Shown here piece after piece: positions 36,390-45,260 of a stretch of 64,000 nucleotides of DNA; the first letter of the stretch is position 1; the number at the start of each line of letters is the position of its first letter. The stretch covers positions 124,001 to 188,000 of the forward strand of contig NZ_PGGU01000007.1 in NCBI RefSeq assembly GCF_002872075.1, read 5' to 3'. A program made the position numbers and the translations under genes. The notes under the pieces are model-generated. The model had not been told where the DNA came from. It saw only the letters and a list, made by a program, of their open reading frames with translations, and did not search any database. The DNA comes from Microbacterium aurantiacum. Its GTDB lineage: Bacteria; Actinomycetota; Actinomycetes; Actinomycetales; Microbacteriaceae.

Positions 36390-37798
36390 GAGAACAATTC
36401 TCCCAGACGATCGCCGAGATGCCGGAGGCCCACGGAATTGGATGATTTCACGAGCACGCGGTCGCCGTCGCGGAGTTCGGTGCGCAGGTACTCGAAGGCG
36501 GCATCCTGATCGGGCAGGTGCACGGCCTCGCTGTTCCAGGAGCCCTCACCGACCGCCGAGAGGTAGAGCCGCCGGGCCTCGGGTCCGACGACGACGATCC
36601 GCTGGATGTTCAGTCGAACGGCGAGCAGACCGATCCGGTCGTGCTCCTCGCCGGCGCTCTCGCCGAGCTCGGTCATCGCGCCGAGCACGGCGACGGTGCG
36701 CTCCTCGGGCCCGGTGATCTGAGCGAGCGTGCGGAGCGCGGCGGCCATCGAGTCGGGGCTCGCGTTGTAGGCGTCGTTGATGATGCGCACGCGGTCGCTG
36801 CCGAGCGGCTGCATCCGCCAGCGTTCCGCGATCTCCACGGTCTCCAGCCGGGCGACGGCGTCGGCCGCCGGCACACCCAGCACAGCGGATGCGGCGATCG
36901 CGGCCAGCGCGTTGCCGACATGATGCGCACCGAGAACCTGCAGGCGGAGCGGCAGGCGGTCGCCCTCGACCTCGACCGTGCAACGTGTACCGGAGGCGGA
37001 GACCTCGATGTCCCGCGCGCGGACGTCCGCACCAGGGCCCTGCCCGAAGCCGAAGACGCGCATTCCGCGATCGACGGCGAGTTGGCGCATCGCGGCGACC
37101 CGCGAGTCGTCCACGTTGAGCACGGCGGTCCCGTCGGTCCGTGCCGCTGCCACGAGTTCCGACTTGGCTCTCGCCGTCTCCTCGATGCCGCCGAATCCGC
37201 CGGCGTGCGCCATCCCGACCATCAGCACGACCGCGACGTCCGGCTCGACGAGACCGGCGAGGTGCGCGATGCTGCCGGGCGCTGCGGCGCCGAACTCGCA
37301 GACGAGGTACCGGGTCTGCTCCGTGACACGGAGCATCGTCACGGGAGCCCCGACCTCGTTGTTGTACGACTTGATCGGCGACACGGTCTCGCCCTCGGCC
37401 TCGAGGATGCGGGCCAGGAAGTTCTTCGTCGTGGTCTTGCCGTTCGAACCGGTGATGCCGACGATCCGCAGGTCTCCTCTCGCGCGCACGCGCGCGACGA
37501 CTTCCCTGGCGAGGTCGGCGAGAGCGCTGACGACATCGGTGACGACGATCTGCGAGACCTGATCGTCGACGGGACGTTCGACGATCGCCAGCACCGCGCC
37601 GGCCTGTACGGCGGCGCCGACGAAGCGGTGACCATCGGTCTCGGCGCCGGGTTTGGCGACGAAGACCGAGCCCGGCTCCATGGTGCGGGAATCGGTGTCG
37701 ACCACACCGTCGACCAGGGTCTCCGGGGTGTCAGTGCCGAAAACGCGCAGTTCGCCCCCGGTGATGGCGGCGAACTCAGCAAGCGACAGGGCGATCAT
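36386..37798 (-). CDS. murF: UDP-MurNAc-tripeptide D-Ala-D-Ala ligase
   Basis: Adds D-Ala-D-Ala to complete the stem pentapeptide. The 470-residue product has the MurF N-terminal domain (VFVAKPGAETDGHRFV), the P-loop ITGSNGKTTTKNFL, the central segment and the C-terminal INDAYNASPDSM motif typical of MurF. The ATG at 37798 has GGAG upstream. It directly follows ftsI; the expected murE is not between them. I read it as MurF rather than MurE because of the NDAYNASPDS motif and the absence of MurE-type third-residue motifs. Confidence 0.95.
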   Translation of the reverse strand: MIALSLAEFAAITGGELRVFGTDTPETLVDGVVDTDSRTMEPGSVFVAKPGAETDGHRFVGAAVQAGAVLAIVERPVDDQVSQIVVTDVVSALADLAREVVARVRARGDLRIVGITGSNGKTTTKNFLARILEAEGETVSPIKSYNNEVGAPVTMLRVTEQTRYLVCEFGAAAPGSIAHLAGLVEPDVAVVLMVGMAHAGGFGGIEETARAKSELVAAARTDGTAVLNVDDSRVAAMRQLAVDRGMRVFGFGQGPGADVRARDIEVSASGTRCTVEVEGDRLPLRLQVLGAHHVGNALAAIAASAVLGVPAADAVARLETVEIAERWRMQPLGSDRVRIINDAYNASPDSMAAALRTLAQITGPEERTVAVLGAMTELGESAGEEHDRIGLLAVRLNIQRIVVVGPEARRLYLSAVGEGSWNSEAVHLPDQDAAFEYLRTELRDGDRVLVKSSNSVGLRHLGDRLGELFS

Positions 37799-37825
37799 GA
37801 AATCTCCAGGCGAGGCTCTCGCCGG

Positions 37826-39595
37826 CTAATCGAATTTGGGCAGCAACTCGTCCATCGGCGTGGAGGACGGCATCACCCGGTAGGCCTTCATCACCTGCGT
37901 CATCGCCTTCTGGAAGGCCGAAGCGGTTGCTGCGGACGATACAACCTTAGTCGGCTGATCGAGGGTGACCACGACGACGAACTGGGGGTCATCGACCGGA
38001 GCGAAGCCCACCATGCTCGTGTAGTAGACCCCGGACTTGTAGCCGCCGTTGCCGTCCGGCACCTCTGCGGTGCCGGTCTTGCTGGTGACGCGGTAGCCGG
38101 GAACCTCGATGTCCTTGGACAGCCCGCCCTGCACCGCGACGTTCTCCAGCATCCGCGTCAGGTTCGAAGCCGTCTCCGGCTTGATGATCTGCTCGCGCTT
38201 CGGCTCGTCAGGGGTGACCACGGTGCCGTCCGGCTTGGTGCACGACTCGATGAGCGAGAGGTCGACCTTCTCGCCGCCGTTCGCAATGGCCTGGTACGCG
38301 CCTGCGACCTGGGGCACGGTGACGGTGTAGGCCTGGCCGAAGGTGGTCGCGTAGCGGGACTGGTTGTCCCACTCGCCGGCGGGATGCAGGATGCCGGAGA
38401 CCTCGTCCGTGAATCCGACGGTCGGTTGGCCGACGCCGAACCGCTGCAGATAGTCGTAGCGGACCTCCGGGCTGACCATGTCGCCGAACTTCGACAGTGC
38501 CACGTTCGAGGAGTCGATCAGCGCACCGGCCAGCGTGTAGTTGTTGGCCGGGTGCGAGAACGCGTCGTTGACCACAGCACCGTTGGGGAACGTCTCCCGC
38601 GACGAGGCGGTCACGCTGGAGAGCGGCGTGGCACCCGCCGCATCCATCACGGCCGCCGCGGTGATGGCCTTGAACGTCGAGCCGGGCTCGTAGTCGTGGG
38701 TGAAGACCTTGTTGCCCCACGTGTCCGGGCTCGAGGCGTCGAGATCGTTCGGGTCCATGGCGGGCCATTCGGCTGCCGCCCGGATCTTTCCGGTCTTCAC
38801 ATCGACGACGAAGACTGTTCCGCCCTGGGCACCCTGCTTCTGCGCCTCCTCCGCGATCATCTGCTGCATGTACCACTGCAGATCGCTGTTGAGCGTGAGC
38901 TGCACCGTTCCGCCGTCGACGGCATCCACGATGCGCTCGCTCCCCGGAATGACCACCCCATCCTTGCCCTTGCGGATGGTGCGTTCACCGTCGGCCGGAG
39001 CAAGGCATCGGCTCTCGAGCTTCTCGATCCCCTCCTGCGCCGTTCCTTCACCGTCCAGGAAGCCGACGATGTTGCCTGCGACGGCGCCGTTCGGGTACAC
39101 ACGCGTCTCGCGGGCTGTCATGTGCAGGTAGGCCAGACCGAGGTCGCGCAGTTCGATGTACTGCTCGGTGGTCAGCGACTTCGCGAGCAGCGCGTATTCG
39201 CTCTCGGAGTTCTTCGCCAGAGCATCGGCGACGATCGCCCGGACCTCGTCGCCGGTCTGTCCGGTGACCTTCGCGATCTTCTCGGACGCCTCGGCCCAAG
39301 GCAGCTTCGGCTCCTTCTTCTCCAACTGGGTGATGACCAGCGGGCTGAGCTGCGCGTCGTAGATGAGGACACTCGAAGCGAGCACTGTGCCGTCAGAATC
39401 GATGATCGAGCCGCGCTGGCCGGCGATCTTGTCGGTCGTGCCGAGTCCGGTGTTCAGCGAGTCCTCGACGTGGGCATCGGCGTTCACGACCTGGATGTCG
39501 ACCAGGCGGACGACGAACGCCGCGAGCACCGCGAGCACGACGGCGAGGGCGACGACGGTGCGTCGCCGCGGGCTGCGGGTGGCTCGTGTCGTCAT
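37826..39595 (-). CDS. ftsI: Penicillin-binding protein 2/3 transpeptidase (FtsI)
   Basis: Class B PBP of 589 residues that cross-links septal peptidoglycan with FtsW. An N-terminal membrane helix at residues 13-33 is followed by the dimerisation domain and the transpeptidase domain. The three penicillin-binding motifs are intact: STFK at 306-309, SSN at 362-364 and KTG at 506-508. The ATG at 39595 has GGAGAG upstream, and the longer frame to 39826 overlaps ftsL. Cys residues near the dimerisation/transpeptidase boundary and near residue 440 are extracytoplasmic. Confidence 0.97.
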   Translation of the reverse strand: MTTRATRSPRRRTVVALAVVLAVLAAFVVRLVDIQVVNADAHVEDSLNTGLGTTDKIAGQRGSIIDSDGTVLASSVLIYDAQLSPLVITQLEKKEPKLPWAEASEKIAKVTGQTGDEVRAIVADALAKNSESEYALLAKSLTTEQYIELRDLGLAYLHMTARETRVYPNGAVAGNIVGFLDGEGTAQEGIEKLESRCLAPADGERTIRKGKDGVVIPGSERIVDAVDGGTVQLTLNSDLQWYMQQMIAEEAQKQGAQGGTVFVVDVKTGKIRAAAEWPAMDPNDLDASSPDTWGNKVFTHDYEPGSTFKAITAAAVMDAAGATPLSSVTASSRETFPNGAVVNDAFSHPANNYTLAGALIDSSNVALSKFGDMVSPEVRYDYLQRFGVGQPTVGFTDEVSGILHPAGEWDNQSRYATTFGQAYTVTVPQVAGAYQAIANGGEKVDLSLIESCTKPDGTVVTPDEPKREQIIKPETASNLTRMLENVAVQGGLSKDIEVPGYRVTSKTGTAEVPDGNGGYKSGVYYTSMVGFAPVDDPQFVVVVTLDQPTKVVSSAATASAFQKAMTQVMKAYRVMPSSTPMDELLPKFD

Positions 39596-39623
39596 GGGGC
39601 TCTCTCCGTCTGCGGGTGTCGGC

Positions 39624-40202
39624 TCAGCGGGTCGTGGGGCTGGGGAGGCCGTCGGTGATCGCCGGCGGCAGGTCGGAGGTCGTGCTGTCGGAAGTCGTGC
39701 TGTCGGCGCCGTCTTCCGTGACCGGCGGCGCGGTCTCGGCCGCAGCGCCGGGCAGCAGGGCGTTGCTGACCGCTCCGGCACCGTTGGGGTCGACCGTCGA
39801 GTACCACTCGGCACCCGTGCCGGCACCGAACACCGCGCCGTCGCTGAGGCGCAGGTACGAGGCCGAGCCGGCGACGACCATGCCGAGATTGGCGGCGTTG
39901 CTGGCGAGCAATTGTGGCGAGCTGAGACCTGTGAGCTCCTCCTGCAGAGCGTGGGTGCGCAGGTTGAGCTCGCGCTGCTGCGAGCTGAGGTCGGCGAGCG
40001 TGAACGAATCCTGGGTGATCGCCAGCGAGAGAGCGATCTGAGCGGCGCCGATCGCCATCGCTCCGCCGAGCGCGATCAGCGCATAGGCGAGTTTCGGCTT
40101 GCGACGCGCGGCAGGACGCTCGACCGGGCGGAGCCGCCGCTCCGGTGACCTGGTCGGTGCCGAGGGCCGGGGCAGGGCGCGTGCGGTGGCGTTGAGGCTC
40201 AT
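39624..40202 (-). CDS. ftsL: FtsL-like divisome protein
   Basis: A 192-residue bitopic protein between rsmH and ftsI, the standard position of ftsL. A basic, proline-rich cytoplasmic part of about 40 residues precedes one membrane helix ([21 protein letters not shown]). A short coiled-coil-like stretch follows ([22 protein letters not shown]). The last 70 residues are disordered and rich in Ser, Thr, Asp and Pro, ending SPTTR. The assignment rests on position and topology because FtsL sequences diverge. The start overlaps the rsmH stop (ATGA). Confidence 0.8.
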   Translation of the reverse strand: MSLNATARALPRPSAPTRSPERRLRPVERPAARRKPKLAYALIALGGAMAIGAAQIALSLAITQDSFTLADLSSQQRELNLRTHALQEELTGLSSPQLLASNAANLGMVVAGSASYLRLSDGAVFGAGTGAEWYSTVDPNGAGAVSNALLPGAAAETAPPVTEDGADSTTSDSTTSDLPPAITDGLPSPTTR

Positions 40203-41137
40203 GCCGACTCCCTGATCTTCTCGGCCGCACGCAGACGCACCGGGATGGCCCGGGGATTGCGCGCGCGCTCGGCGTCGTCTGCAAGTTCCGCGCCCTTGGT
40301 GACGATGCGGAACCGCGGCGCGTGCTCGGGAAGCTCCACGGGGAGACCGGCCGGCGTCGTCGAGGCGGCACCGGCGGCGAACGCCTGCTTGACCAGACGG
40401 TCCTCCAGCGACTGGTACGACATCACGACGATCCGACCGCCGACGCTCAGCGCGTCCATGGCGGCAGGGATGGCGTCTGCGAGCACGTTCAGCTCGGCGT
40501 TGACCTCGATGCGCAGGGCCTGGAAGACCCGCTTGGCCGGATGGCCGGCACGTTGCGCGGCGGCCGGGGTCGCCGCGATCAGCAGCTCCACGAGTTCGCC
40601 GGAGCGGGTGATCGGCTTCTTCTGCCGCGCCTCGATGATGAAGCGGGCATAGCGGCCGGCGAGCTTCTCCTCGCCGTAGCGCTCGAAGATGCGACGGAGG
40701 TTGCCCTCGTTGTAGGTGGCGATCACCTCGGCCGCGGTGACGCCCTTCGTCTGGTCCATGCGCATGTCCAGCGGCGCATCCTTGGAGTAGGCGAAGCCGC
40801 GCTCGGCCTCGTCCAGCTGCAGCGACGAGACGCCGAGATCGAAGAGGATGCCGGCGGCGCCCTGTGCGTGCAGGCCGATCTCGTCGTACACGGTGTGCAC
40901 GAGGGTGATCCGGTCGGCGAAGCGAGCGAGACGCTCCCCCGCGATCCGGAGAGCGTCGGTGTCGCGATCCAACCCGATGAGGCGGATGTTGCTGAAGCGC
41001 TCGAGGAACGCCTCGGCATGGCCGCCCATGCCGAGCGTGGCATCCACCAGCACCGCTCCATCGGCCCTGAGGGCGGGAGCGAGCAGTTCGACGCAGCGGT
41101 CGAGCAGGACGGGGGTGTGTATGTCGCGGAGGTTCAT
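40199..41137 (-). CDS. rsmH: 16S rRNA (cytosine-1402 N4) methyltransferase
   Basis: RsmH (MraW) methylates C1402 in the ribosomal P site using SAM. The 312-residue product has [13 protein letters not shown] near its N-terminus, the SAM loop [45 protein letters not shown] and a C-terminal [16 protein letters not shown] motif. The ATG at 41137 has GAGAAAG upstream. A 114-base gap with no recognisable element separates it from mraZ. Confidence 0.97.
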   Translation of the reverse strand: MNLRDIHTPVLLDRCVELLAPALRADGAVLVDATLGMGGHAEAFLERFSNIRLIGLDRDTDALRIAGERLARFADRITLVHTVYDEIGLHAQGAAGILFDLGVSSLQLDEAERGFAYSKDAPLDMRMDQTKGVTAAEVIATYNEGNLRRIFERYGEEKLAGRYARFIIEARQKKPITRSGELVELLIAATPAAAQRAGHPAKRVFQALRIEVNAELNVLADAIPAAMDALSVGGRIVVMSYQSLEDRLVKQAFAAGAASTTPAGLPVELPEHAPRFRIVTKGAELADDAERARNPRAIPVRLRAAEKIRESA

Positions 41138-41251
41138 GATCTTTCTCGGGTGAAGTTCTCTTTCCGGTGACCAGGGCCCTGATCCCCCTCCGCTCGACCC
41201 GGCACCGGGGAAGTGTGTCGGGGCGGGAGCGGCGGGGCATCACAGCCGTGG

Positions 41252-41683
41252 TCAGAAGAGTCCCGGAATCACCTCCTGCTCCAGGTCTGCGTATGTCTCC
41301 TCGCCGGCCGCGAGGTAGGTGTTCCAGCTCTCGGCATCCCAGATCTCGGCGTGTGCGCCGACTCCGGTGACGACGAGTTCCTTCTGGAGCCCGGCGTACT
41401 GACGAAGGTGCGCCGGGATGGTGATGCGGTTCTGGCTGTCCGGCATCTCCGCACTCGCTCCGGAGAGGAACAGGCGCATGAAATCACGTGCCTGCTTGTT
41501 GGCGAGCGGCGCCTGTCGGATCCGCTCGTGCATGGTCTCGAATTCGGCCGTGCTGAAGACGTAGAGGCAGCGTTCCTGCCCGCGGGTGACGACGATGCCG
41601 CCGCCCAGGTCTTCGCGGAACTTCGCGGGAAGGATGACCCGTCCCTTGTCGTCGAGCTTCGGTGAGTGCGTCCCCAGCAACAT
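41252..41683 (-). CDS. mraZ: Transcriptional regulator MraZ
   Basis: A 143-residue AbrB-like protein with two MraZ repeats, each with the DXXXR-type motif: [22 protein letters not shown] and the second half [15 protein letters not shown]. MraZ forms ring-shaped oligomers that bind spaced repeats upstream of the dcw operon and usually repress it. I prefer ATG 41683 because AGGGGG lies eight bases upstream; ATG 41689 is the alternative. It is the first gene of the cluster. Confidence 0.96.
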   Translation of the reverse strand: MLLGTHSPKLDDKGRVILPAKFREDLGGGIVVTRGQERCLYVFSTAEFETMHERIRQAPLANKQARDFMRLFLSGASAEMPDSQNRITIPAHLRQYAGLQKELVVTGVGAHAEIWDAESWNTYLAAGEETYADLEQEVIPGLF

Positions 41684-41722
41684 GGCCATCACCCCCTCTT
41701 CGTCCGGCCAACTCGAGGTGCG

Positions 41723-41748
41723 CCCCACTTTACTCCACTTTCCTCCAC
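41723..41748 (-). promoter_or_regulatory. MraZ-box array upstream of mraZ
   Basis: On the minus strand GTGGAG, GTGGAG and GTGGGG repeat at exactly 10-bp intervals, separated by AAA-type spacers. Three evenly spaced GTGG-type boxes are the recognised MraZ operator. A TANNNT element (TAAAGT, 41727-41732) lies between the second and third boxes and could be the -10 box of the division operon, so MraZ binding would block it. Confidence 0.8.
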
Positions 41749-41820
41749 AAACCTACGGACAATCGCCGCGATCCCCCACTCGCGCACACCTGAGTCCACC
41801 GAGATTGTTGATTTTCTGCG

Positions 41821-41847
41821 GTGGAGGCGTGTGGAGGGAGGGTGGAG
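41821..41847 (+). promoter_or_regulatory. Second GTGGAG array, opposite orientation
   Basis: GTGGAG occurs at 41821, 41831 and 41842 on the plus strand, 73 bases from the first MraZ array and pointing away from it. No gene starts just downstream on the plus strand. It could be a second MraZ contact, giving cooperative binding or a loop. Confidence 0.4.
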
Positions 41848-41905
41848 GAACGGAGCAGACCGGCATCGGAACGTGCCGCGCCGGGATCGAGCCGGGCCTG
41901 GAAAC

Positions 41906-41944
41906 ACGGAAGGCCCGGATGCTCAGAGCATCCGGGCCTTCCGT
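41906..41944 (-). terminator. Terminator of the DUF3040 gene
   Basis: An 18-bp perfect stem, acggaaggcccggatgct, with a 3-base loop. On the minus strand GTGTTTCC follows, so it serves the DUF3040 gene and insulates the mraZ promoter. Confidence 0.85.
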
Positions 41945-41962
41945 AGGAAGTTGTGGAGGAGG

Positions 41963-42337
41963 TCAGCGACCGTCCTGTCGGCGATCCCACCGATCGTTCA
42001 TGCGATCCATGAAGGAAGCCGAGTTCTGCGGCTTGGCCGGTTTGCCCTCACGGGGCGAAACCGGGGTGGTGCGTCGAACAGGCGTGACGGCGATCATCAC
42101 GCCGGCGAGCATCGTCGCGAAACCGATCACGCCGACGACGATCCCCAGCACGTCGCCGAGGGCGACGCCGGCGATCAGCGCACCGACGCCGGCAAGGAGA
42201 AGAAGAGCTCCGTACACGAGGTTGCGATAGCTCAGGGCACGGTCACCGGAGGGCGCGCTCACGACATCGGCGTCGTTGTGCAGGAGATGGCGTTCCATCT
42301 CATCAAGCAGACGCTGCTCCTGTTCGGACAGTGGCAT
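41963..42337 (-). CDS. DUF3040 membrane protein
   Basis: A 124-residue protein with the DUF3040 start MPLSEQEQRLLDEMERHL. Two adjacent membrane helices follow (NLVYGALLLLAGVGALIAGVAL and VLGIVVGVIGFATMLAGVMIA), then a polar tail (DRMNDRWDRRQ). The function is unknown; it is an actinobacterial family often found next to mraZ. GAGGGGG lies six bases before the ATG. It is monocistronic, bounded by its own promoter box and terminator. Confidence 0.88.
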   Translation of the reverse strand: MPLSEQEQRLLDEMERHLLHNDADVVSAPSGDRALSYRNLVYGALLLLAGVGALIAGVALGDVLGIVVGVIGFATMLAGVMIAVTPVRRTTPVSPREGKPAKPQNSASFMDRMNDRWDRRQDGR

Positions 42338-42365
42338 CTCGTCCCCCTCGGGTATGGTGCCTTAC

Positions 42366-42371
42366 ATTCTA
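42366..42371 (-). promoter_or_regulatory. -10 box of the DUF3040 gene
   Basis: TAGAAT on the minus strand, 28 bases before the ATG. The leader then contains the GAGGGGG ribosome-binding site. Confidence 0.5.
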
Positions 42372-42422
42372 CGCCCCGCCCGGCGGTCTGGGCTAGCCGT
42401 CGGGCACGTCGTTCCGTGTACG

Positions 42423-42428
42423 TATGCT
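42423..42428 (+). promoter_or_regulatory. -10 box of the polyprenyl synthase gene
   Basis: TATGCT followed by seven bases and GTG 42436. This leaderless layout argues for the GTG over the ATG at 42424, which overlaps the box. Confidence 0.55.
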
Positions 42429-42435
42429 GAGAGTC

Positions 42436-43524
42436 GTGCCCTCCCCCTCCCTCGTCCCCGATGCCGTCGCCGAGCGTCTGGAGCTCTTCCTCGGCAGGAT
42501 GCGTTCCGAGTCCGCGGAGTACGGTGCCGATGCGATCTCGTTCCTCGACGCGGCAGCCGGCACCCTCGTCGGCGGCAAGCGGCTTCGGGCGCGGTTCTGT
42601 CACTCGGGCTGGAGTTCGGTCGCCCGCTTCCTCGACCGGAACGCTGTGGAGGGCGAGGCGCTCTGGGACCTGTGCGCCGCCCTGGAGATCTTCCAGTCCG
42701 CGGCTCTCGTGCACGACGATCTGATCGACAACTCCGATACCCGCCGGGGCCGTCCTGCCGCGCACCGTGCTCTCGAACGCGCACATCTCGAGGCCGGCTG
42801 GACGGGCGACGCCGACTCCTTCGGACGCGCGTCGGCGATCCTGCTGGGAGATCTGCTCGTCGCCTGGAGCGACGACCTCATGGAGGCCGGTATCGCCGAT
42901 CACCCTCACGCTGCGACCGTGCGCGCGGAGTACGCCCGGATGCGCCGCGACGTCACCACCGGTCAGTTCCTCGACATCGCCGAGGAATCGGCCTGGAGCG
43001 TGAACCCAGGGGCGACCCACGCGGAGCGCGCCCTAAGGGTCGTGTCACTGAAATCGGCCAGATACAGCATCGAGCAGCCGCTGCTCCTGGGGGCGTCGCT
43101 CGCCGGCGCTGACGCCGGCCAGCTCGCAGCCCTGCGTCGATTCGGTCATCCGCTCGGCATGGCGTTCCAGCTCCGCGACGACGTGCTCGGGGTCTTCGGC
43201 GACGCCGCCGTCACCGGCAAGCCCGCGGGCGATGACCTTCGCGAAGGCAAGCGCACCGTGCTCATCGCTCTCACCCGGGAGGCGCTGGATGCGTCGCCGC
43301 GCAACCTGCTCGACGAGTTGCTGGGCGATGCGGCGCTCACCGACGGACAGGTGTCGTCGCTGCAGGCCACGATCGCGGACTCGGGCGCCCTCGACCGTGT
43401 CGAGGGCATGATCGCGGACTACGCGAGGGAAGCCGATCGGGCGCTCTCGGGGGCTCGCCTGGACAACGCCGCCGTCAGCGAACTCCGCGACCTCGCACGC
43501 GCGGCCACCGTGCGATCAGCCTGA
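42436..43524 (+). CDS. Polyprenyl (geranylgeranyl-type) diphosphate synthase
   Basis: A trans-prenyltransferase of 362 residues that elongates DMAPP or FPP with isopentenyl diphosphate, probably for menaquinone side chains or carotenoids. The first aspartate-rich motif is VHDDLIDNSDTRRGRP. The second appears as FQLRDDVLGVFGD, followed by GKPAGDDLREGKRT. GGKRLRAR is the N-terminal substrate motif. The product chain length cannot be set from sequence alone. Its place near mraZ and upstream of an Rv2175c-like gene mirrors idsA2 in mycobacteria. Confidence 0.92.
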   Translation: MPSPSLVPDAVAERLELFLGRMRSESAEYGADAISFLDAAAGTLVGGKRLRARFCHSGWSSVARFLDRNAVEGEALWDLCAALEIFQSAALVHDDLIDNSDTRRGRPAAHRALERAHLEAGWTGDADSFGRASAILLGDLLVAWSDDLMEAGIADHPHAATVRAEYARMRRDVTTGQFLDIAEESAWSVNPGATHAERALRVVSLKSARYSIEQPLLLGASLAGADAGQLAALRRFGHPLGMAFQLRDDVLGVFGDAAVTGKPAGDDLREGKRTVLIALTREALDASPRNLLDELLGDAALTDGQVSSLQATIADSGALDRVEGMIADYAREADRALSGARLDNAAVSELRDLARAATVRSA

Positions 43525-43542
43525 CTCGCACCGCCGCCGGGA

Positions 43543-43893
43543 TCAGGCGAGAGTGCGCGCGATCCGGCGGACCTCGCTCTTGTGACCCGCGAGCAGAGCG
43601 GCGATGGGCGAGCGCCCCATCGTCTCCTCGTCGCTGAGCAGCCAGTCGATGACCTCGTCGTCGGTGAAACCGGCGTCCTTCAGCACGATGATCGTGCCAC
43701 GGAGCGAAGGCAGCGGCTCACCGTCGACGATGAAGATCGCGGGAACGGTGAACGCCCCGTTGCGGCGGGAGCCGATGAGATGGTGGTCATCGATGAGTCG
43801 TCGTACCCGACCGAGCGGCTCATCGAGCACCTCGACGAGATCGGGCATGGTCAGCCACGCGGTGGCACTGGTTTCAGGGGCGTTCTCAGACAC
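43543..43893 (-). CDS. Rv2175c-like DNA-binding protein
   Basis: A 116-residue protein with an N-terminal winged-helix-like segment (WLTMPDLVEVLDEPLGRVRRLIDDHHLIG) and a C-terminal part (GTIIVLKDAGFTDDEVIDWLLSDEE). This matches my memory of Rv2175c, a small DNA-binding substrate of the kinase PknL in M. tuberculosis. A PknL-like kinase is encoded two genes away, as there. The start is GTG with GCAGGGT upstream. It is convergent with the prenyl synthase gene. Regulatory targets are unknown. Confidence 0.85.
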   Translation of the reverse strand: MSENAPETSATAWLTMPDLVEVLDEPLGRVRRLIDDHHLIGSRRNGAFTVPAIFIVDGEPLPSLRGTIIVLKDAGFTDDEVIDWLLSDEETMGRSPIAALLAGHKSEVRRIARTLA

Positions 43894-43931
43894 CCTGCCA
43901 CTATCTCACCTCCCGTCTGGCGTCGCATCCA

Positions 43932-43985
43932 GTCACATCTGTCACATAGGTCACATGAGTCACTTCTGTTGACTTTGGTTTACTT
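43932..43985 (+). promoter_or_regulatory. MtrA-like array of 9-bp direct repeats
   Basis: GTCACATCT, GTCACATAG, GTCACATGA and GTCACTTCT follow each other with an exact 9-bp period (43932-43967). Two degenerate copies come next, GTTGACTT at 43968 and GTTTACTT at 43978. Tandem GTCACA-N3 repeats match the MtrA site described for mycobacterial rpfB and dnaA promoters. The array ends about 39 bases before the LysM-protein start, which fits MtrA control of wall hydrolase genes. Confidence 0.65.
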
Positions 43986-44023
43986 CCGTGCCAGCGTGGC
44001 AGAAGTCAAAAAAGGGGGAAGCT

Positions 44024-45196
44024 TTGAGACTCCATGCTTCGCGTCGTACGCGATATCTGACTCTGGCCGCGCCGGCAGCCGTACTGGGAACGCTCGCCGG
44101 CACGCTCGTCGCCGCCCCCGCTTCAGCGGATGCCGCGCCGCCCCTTCGTCCCGTCGAGCGCCTCAGCGGAGCATCCGTGCGCAGTCTGCCGGCGCAGACC
44201 GCTCCGGCTTCGTACACCGTGCAGCCCGGCGACACCGTCTCCGGGATCGCCCAGCGCTTCGGACTGAGCACCGGTGATGTCCTGGCGTGGAACGGCCTCA
44301 CCGTGCGCTCCGTGATCTATCCCGGGCAGAGCCTCGCGCTCGCGGGTGCCGCGGCTCCGGCGGCAGCGCCTGCCCCCGCCCCGGCAGCAGCGATCGTGCA
44401 CACGGTCGTCTCCGGCGACACCGTCTACGCAATAGCTCAGAAGTACGGCACCACCGTCGACGCCGTGCTGGCGGCGAACGGCCTCGCCCGTGACTCGATC
44501 ATCTACCCCGGTCAGGCGCTCGCCGTGTCGGGGGCGGCAGCACCGGCAGCCGTTCCCCCCGCACCGGTCACCGCTCCTGCGGCACCCGCCACCGGGCAGA
44601 CCCACACGGTCGTCGCCGGCGACACGCTCTTCGGCATCGCCCAGAAGTACGGCACGACCACTCAGACTCTGTTCGCCGCCAACGGCCTGAGCGCCGCGTC
44701 GATCATCTACCCCGGTCAGACGATCCTCGTGGCCGCGCAGGCAGCTGCACCTGCACCCGCGGCCGCGGCCAACCCGCCGCTGACCGCGACCCTGGATGCG
44801 GAGCAGGCGGCCAACGCCGCGCTCATCATCAGCATCGGACGGCAACTGGGCATCTCCGACCGCGGGATCGCCACGGCGCTCGCGACGGGCATGGTCGAAT
44901 CCTGGCTGCGCAATCTGGACTGGGGCGACCGCGACTCCCTCGGCCTCTTCCAGCAGCGGCCGAGCACCGGCTGGGGCACCGCGGAGCAGATCCGGGATGC
45001 CGATCGCAGCATCCGCGTCTTCTATGGCGGTCCCGGCGACCCCAACGGCAGCGCGACGCGGGGACTGCTGGACATCGCCGGCTGGGAATCCCTCGGCTTC
45101 GGCGCCGCAGCGCAGGCCGTGCAGATCTCGGCGTTCCCCGATCGCTATGGCCAGTGGGAGGCCCAGGCCTACCAGTGGCTCGCCCTCCACGGATGA
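44024..45196 (+). CDS. Secreted triple-LysM protein with transglycosylase-like domain
   Basis: A 390-residue exported wall protein. A basic N-terminus and signal peptide end near VAAPASADA. Three LysM domains follow at about residues 63-107, 126-169 and 193-237, each ending IYPGQ, separated by Ala/Pro-rich linkers. The C-terminal domain of about 130 residues has GMVESWLRNLDWGDRDSLGLFQQR, a lysozyme-like pattern in which the glutamate could be catalytic. It probably binds and cuts peptidoglycan. TTG 44024 is chosen because AGGGGGAA lies four bases upstream; GTG 43988 is the alternative. Confidence 0.87.
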   Translation: MRLHASRRTRYLTLAAPAAVLGTLAGTLVAAPASADAAPPLRPVERLSGASVRSLPAQTAPASYTVQPGDTVSGIAQRFGLSTGDVLAWNGLTVRSVIYPGQSLALAGAAAPAAAPAPAPAAAIVHTVVSGDTVYAIAQKYGTTVDAVLAANGLARDSIIYPGQALAVSGAAAPAAVPPAPVTAPAAPATGQTHTVVAGDTLFGIAQKYGTTTQTLFAANGLSAASIIYPGQTILVAAQAAAPAPAAAANPPLTATLDAEQAANAALIISIGRQLGISDRGIATALATGMVESWLRNLDWGDRDSLGLFQQRPSTGWGTAEQIRDADRSIRVFYGGPGDPNGSATRGLLDIAGWESLGFGAAAQAVQISAFPDRYGQWEAQAYQWLALHG

Positions 45197-45260
45197 CGCT
45201 CGGGGCAAACCCGCAGGGTCCAGAGGTGAGCCGCTCCCCTGGCTTTCAGGCAGTTCTCCA

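Noticed and set aside
39624..41243. A 539-residue frame reading through ftsL and rsmH as one protein
   Set aside because: The upstream part lies out of frame over rsmH and is Arg-rich nonsense. The ATG at 40202 overlapping the rsmH stop is the real ftsL start.
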